Shown here: positions 12,694 through 12,911 of the stretch, one piece after another | How positions within the stretch are numbered: position 1 is the first letter of the stretch | Layout of the letters: each line of letters starts with the position of its first letter | Assembly: GCA_046294815.1 (NCBI GenBank) | Contig: JBKBOJ010000077.1 | Location: 1-12,911, forward strand | Direction: 5' to 3' | Length of the DNA stretch: 12,911 bases | Source: Pelomonas sp046294815 | GTDB taxonomy: Bacteria > Pseudomonadota > Gammaproteobacteria > Burkholderiales > Burkholderiaceae_C | Position numbers and translations under genes: made by a program | The notes under the pieces: generated by a model | Database searches by the model: none | Told to the model about the DNA's origin: nothing | Seen by the model: only the letters and a program-made list of their open reading frames with translations

Positions 12694-12911
12694 ATGAAGC
12701 CGCCTGCCACCGACGCTGCCCGCCCCACCGTCTACTTCGACGGCGCCTGCCCGGTCTGCCGCCGCGAGATCGCGCTCTATCAGCGCCAGCCTGGCGCCGA
12801 CGCGCTGTGCTGGGTGGACGCCGCGGCCTGCGCGCCCGAGGCGCTGGGCCACGGGCTGGCGCGGCCCGCCGCGCTGGCCCGGCTGCATGTGCGCGCGGCC
12901 GACGGCCGGCT
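12694..12911 (+). CDS. DCC family (DUF393) thiol-disulfide oxidoreductase-like protein, N-terminal part
   Basis: The frame opens at ATG 12694 and stays open to the window edge (72 codons), so the 3' end is missing. Residues 12-26 read TVYFDGACPVCRREI, the defining DxxCxxC motif (D16, C19, C22) of the DCC/DUF393 family, followed by ALYQRQPGADALCWVDAAAC and RLHVRAADGR, both consistent with that family, whose members usually run about 120-140 residues. They are thioredoxin-like in predicted fold and of largely unproven function. It is divergent from the UbiM-like gene across about 110 bp. The strong family match and G/C-rich third positions make it a real gene although it is truncated here. Confidence 0.85.
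   Translation, partial: MKPPATDAARPTVYFDGACPVCRREIALYQRQPGADALCWVDAAACAPEALGHGLARPAALARLHVRAADGR

Noticed and set aside
11327..12697. A 456-codon plus-strand frame antisense to the UbiM-like gene
   Set aside because: No domain is recognisable and the composition is Arg/His/Gln-rich; the opposite strand has complete FAD motifs.
1..12911. Search by eye for CRISPR arrays, tRNA genes, insertion sequences, att sites or defence systems
   Set aside because: No regularly spaced repeats, tRNA-like cloverleaf, transposase or terminal inverted repeats were seen; the lone HNH gene has no partner genes.

Overview
This is a high-GC window with tightly packed genes, G/C-rich third codon positions and family types (UbiM-like hydroxylase, HAD-first FadB, PhaF-like phasin, DCC protein) that fit a betaproteobacterium, most likely Burkholderiales and close to Comamonadaceae or the Rubrivivax/Ideonella group. 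There is no rRNA, tRNA, CRISPR array, insertion sequence or phage gene. It reads as ordinary chromosomal lipid-metabolism territory. The organism call is inferred from protein resemblance and composition only.

Layout. (1) 1-3200, minus strand: a fatty-acid beta-oxidation operon in the order TetR-type regulator, acyl-CoA dehydrogenase, secreted DUF2147 protein, then the first 40 codons of a multifunctional 3-hydroxyacyl-CoA dehydrogenase. A 12-bp perfect palindrome just upstream of the regulator is the likely operator. (2) 3300-5138, plus strand: a stand-alone HNH endonuclease, a glycine-zipper (SlyB-like) lipoprotein and a conserved hypothetical protein, apparently separately transcribed. (3) 5313-9144, minus strand: a trans-acting-enoyl-reductase/saccharopine-dehydrogenase-like oxidoreductase preceded by a GNAT acetyltransferase (3-nt gap), and upstream of both a two-domain alcohol-forming fatty acyl-CoA reductase of the Marinobacter Maqu_2220 type, with a clear intrinsic terminator after it. 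(4) 9316-11454, plus strand: a PhaF-like phasin with a histone-H1-like Lys/Ala tail, a patatin-like lipase, and a possible 91-codon gene overlapping the lipase stop codon. (5) 11423-12911: a UbiM-type ubiquinone hydroxylase on the minus strand, and divergently the start of a DCC (DUF393) thiol-disulfide protein running off the window.

How they may work together. Region 1 degrades acyl-CoAs. Regions 3 and 4 could divert acyl-CoA into storage: the reductase makes fatty alcohol (a wax-ester precursor), the phasin coats polyhydroxyalkanoate or neutral-lipid granules, and the patatin protein could hydrolyse granule lipid. The divergent reductase/phasin-lipase arrangement is the most noteworthy part of the window. 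No wax-ester synthase or PHA synthase gene is present here, so the storage link is inference. I did not find a clearly undescribed system.
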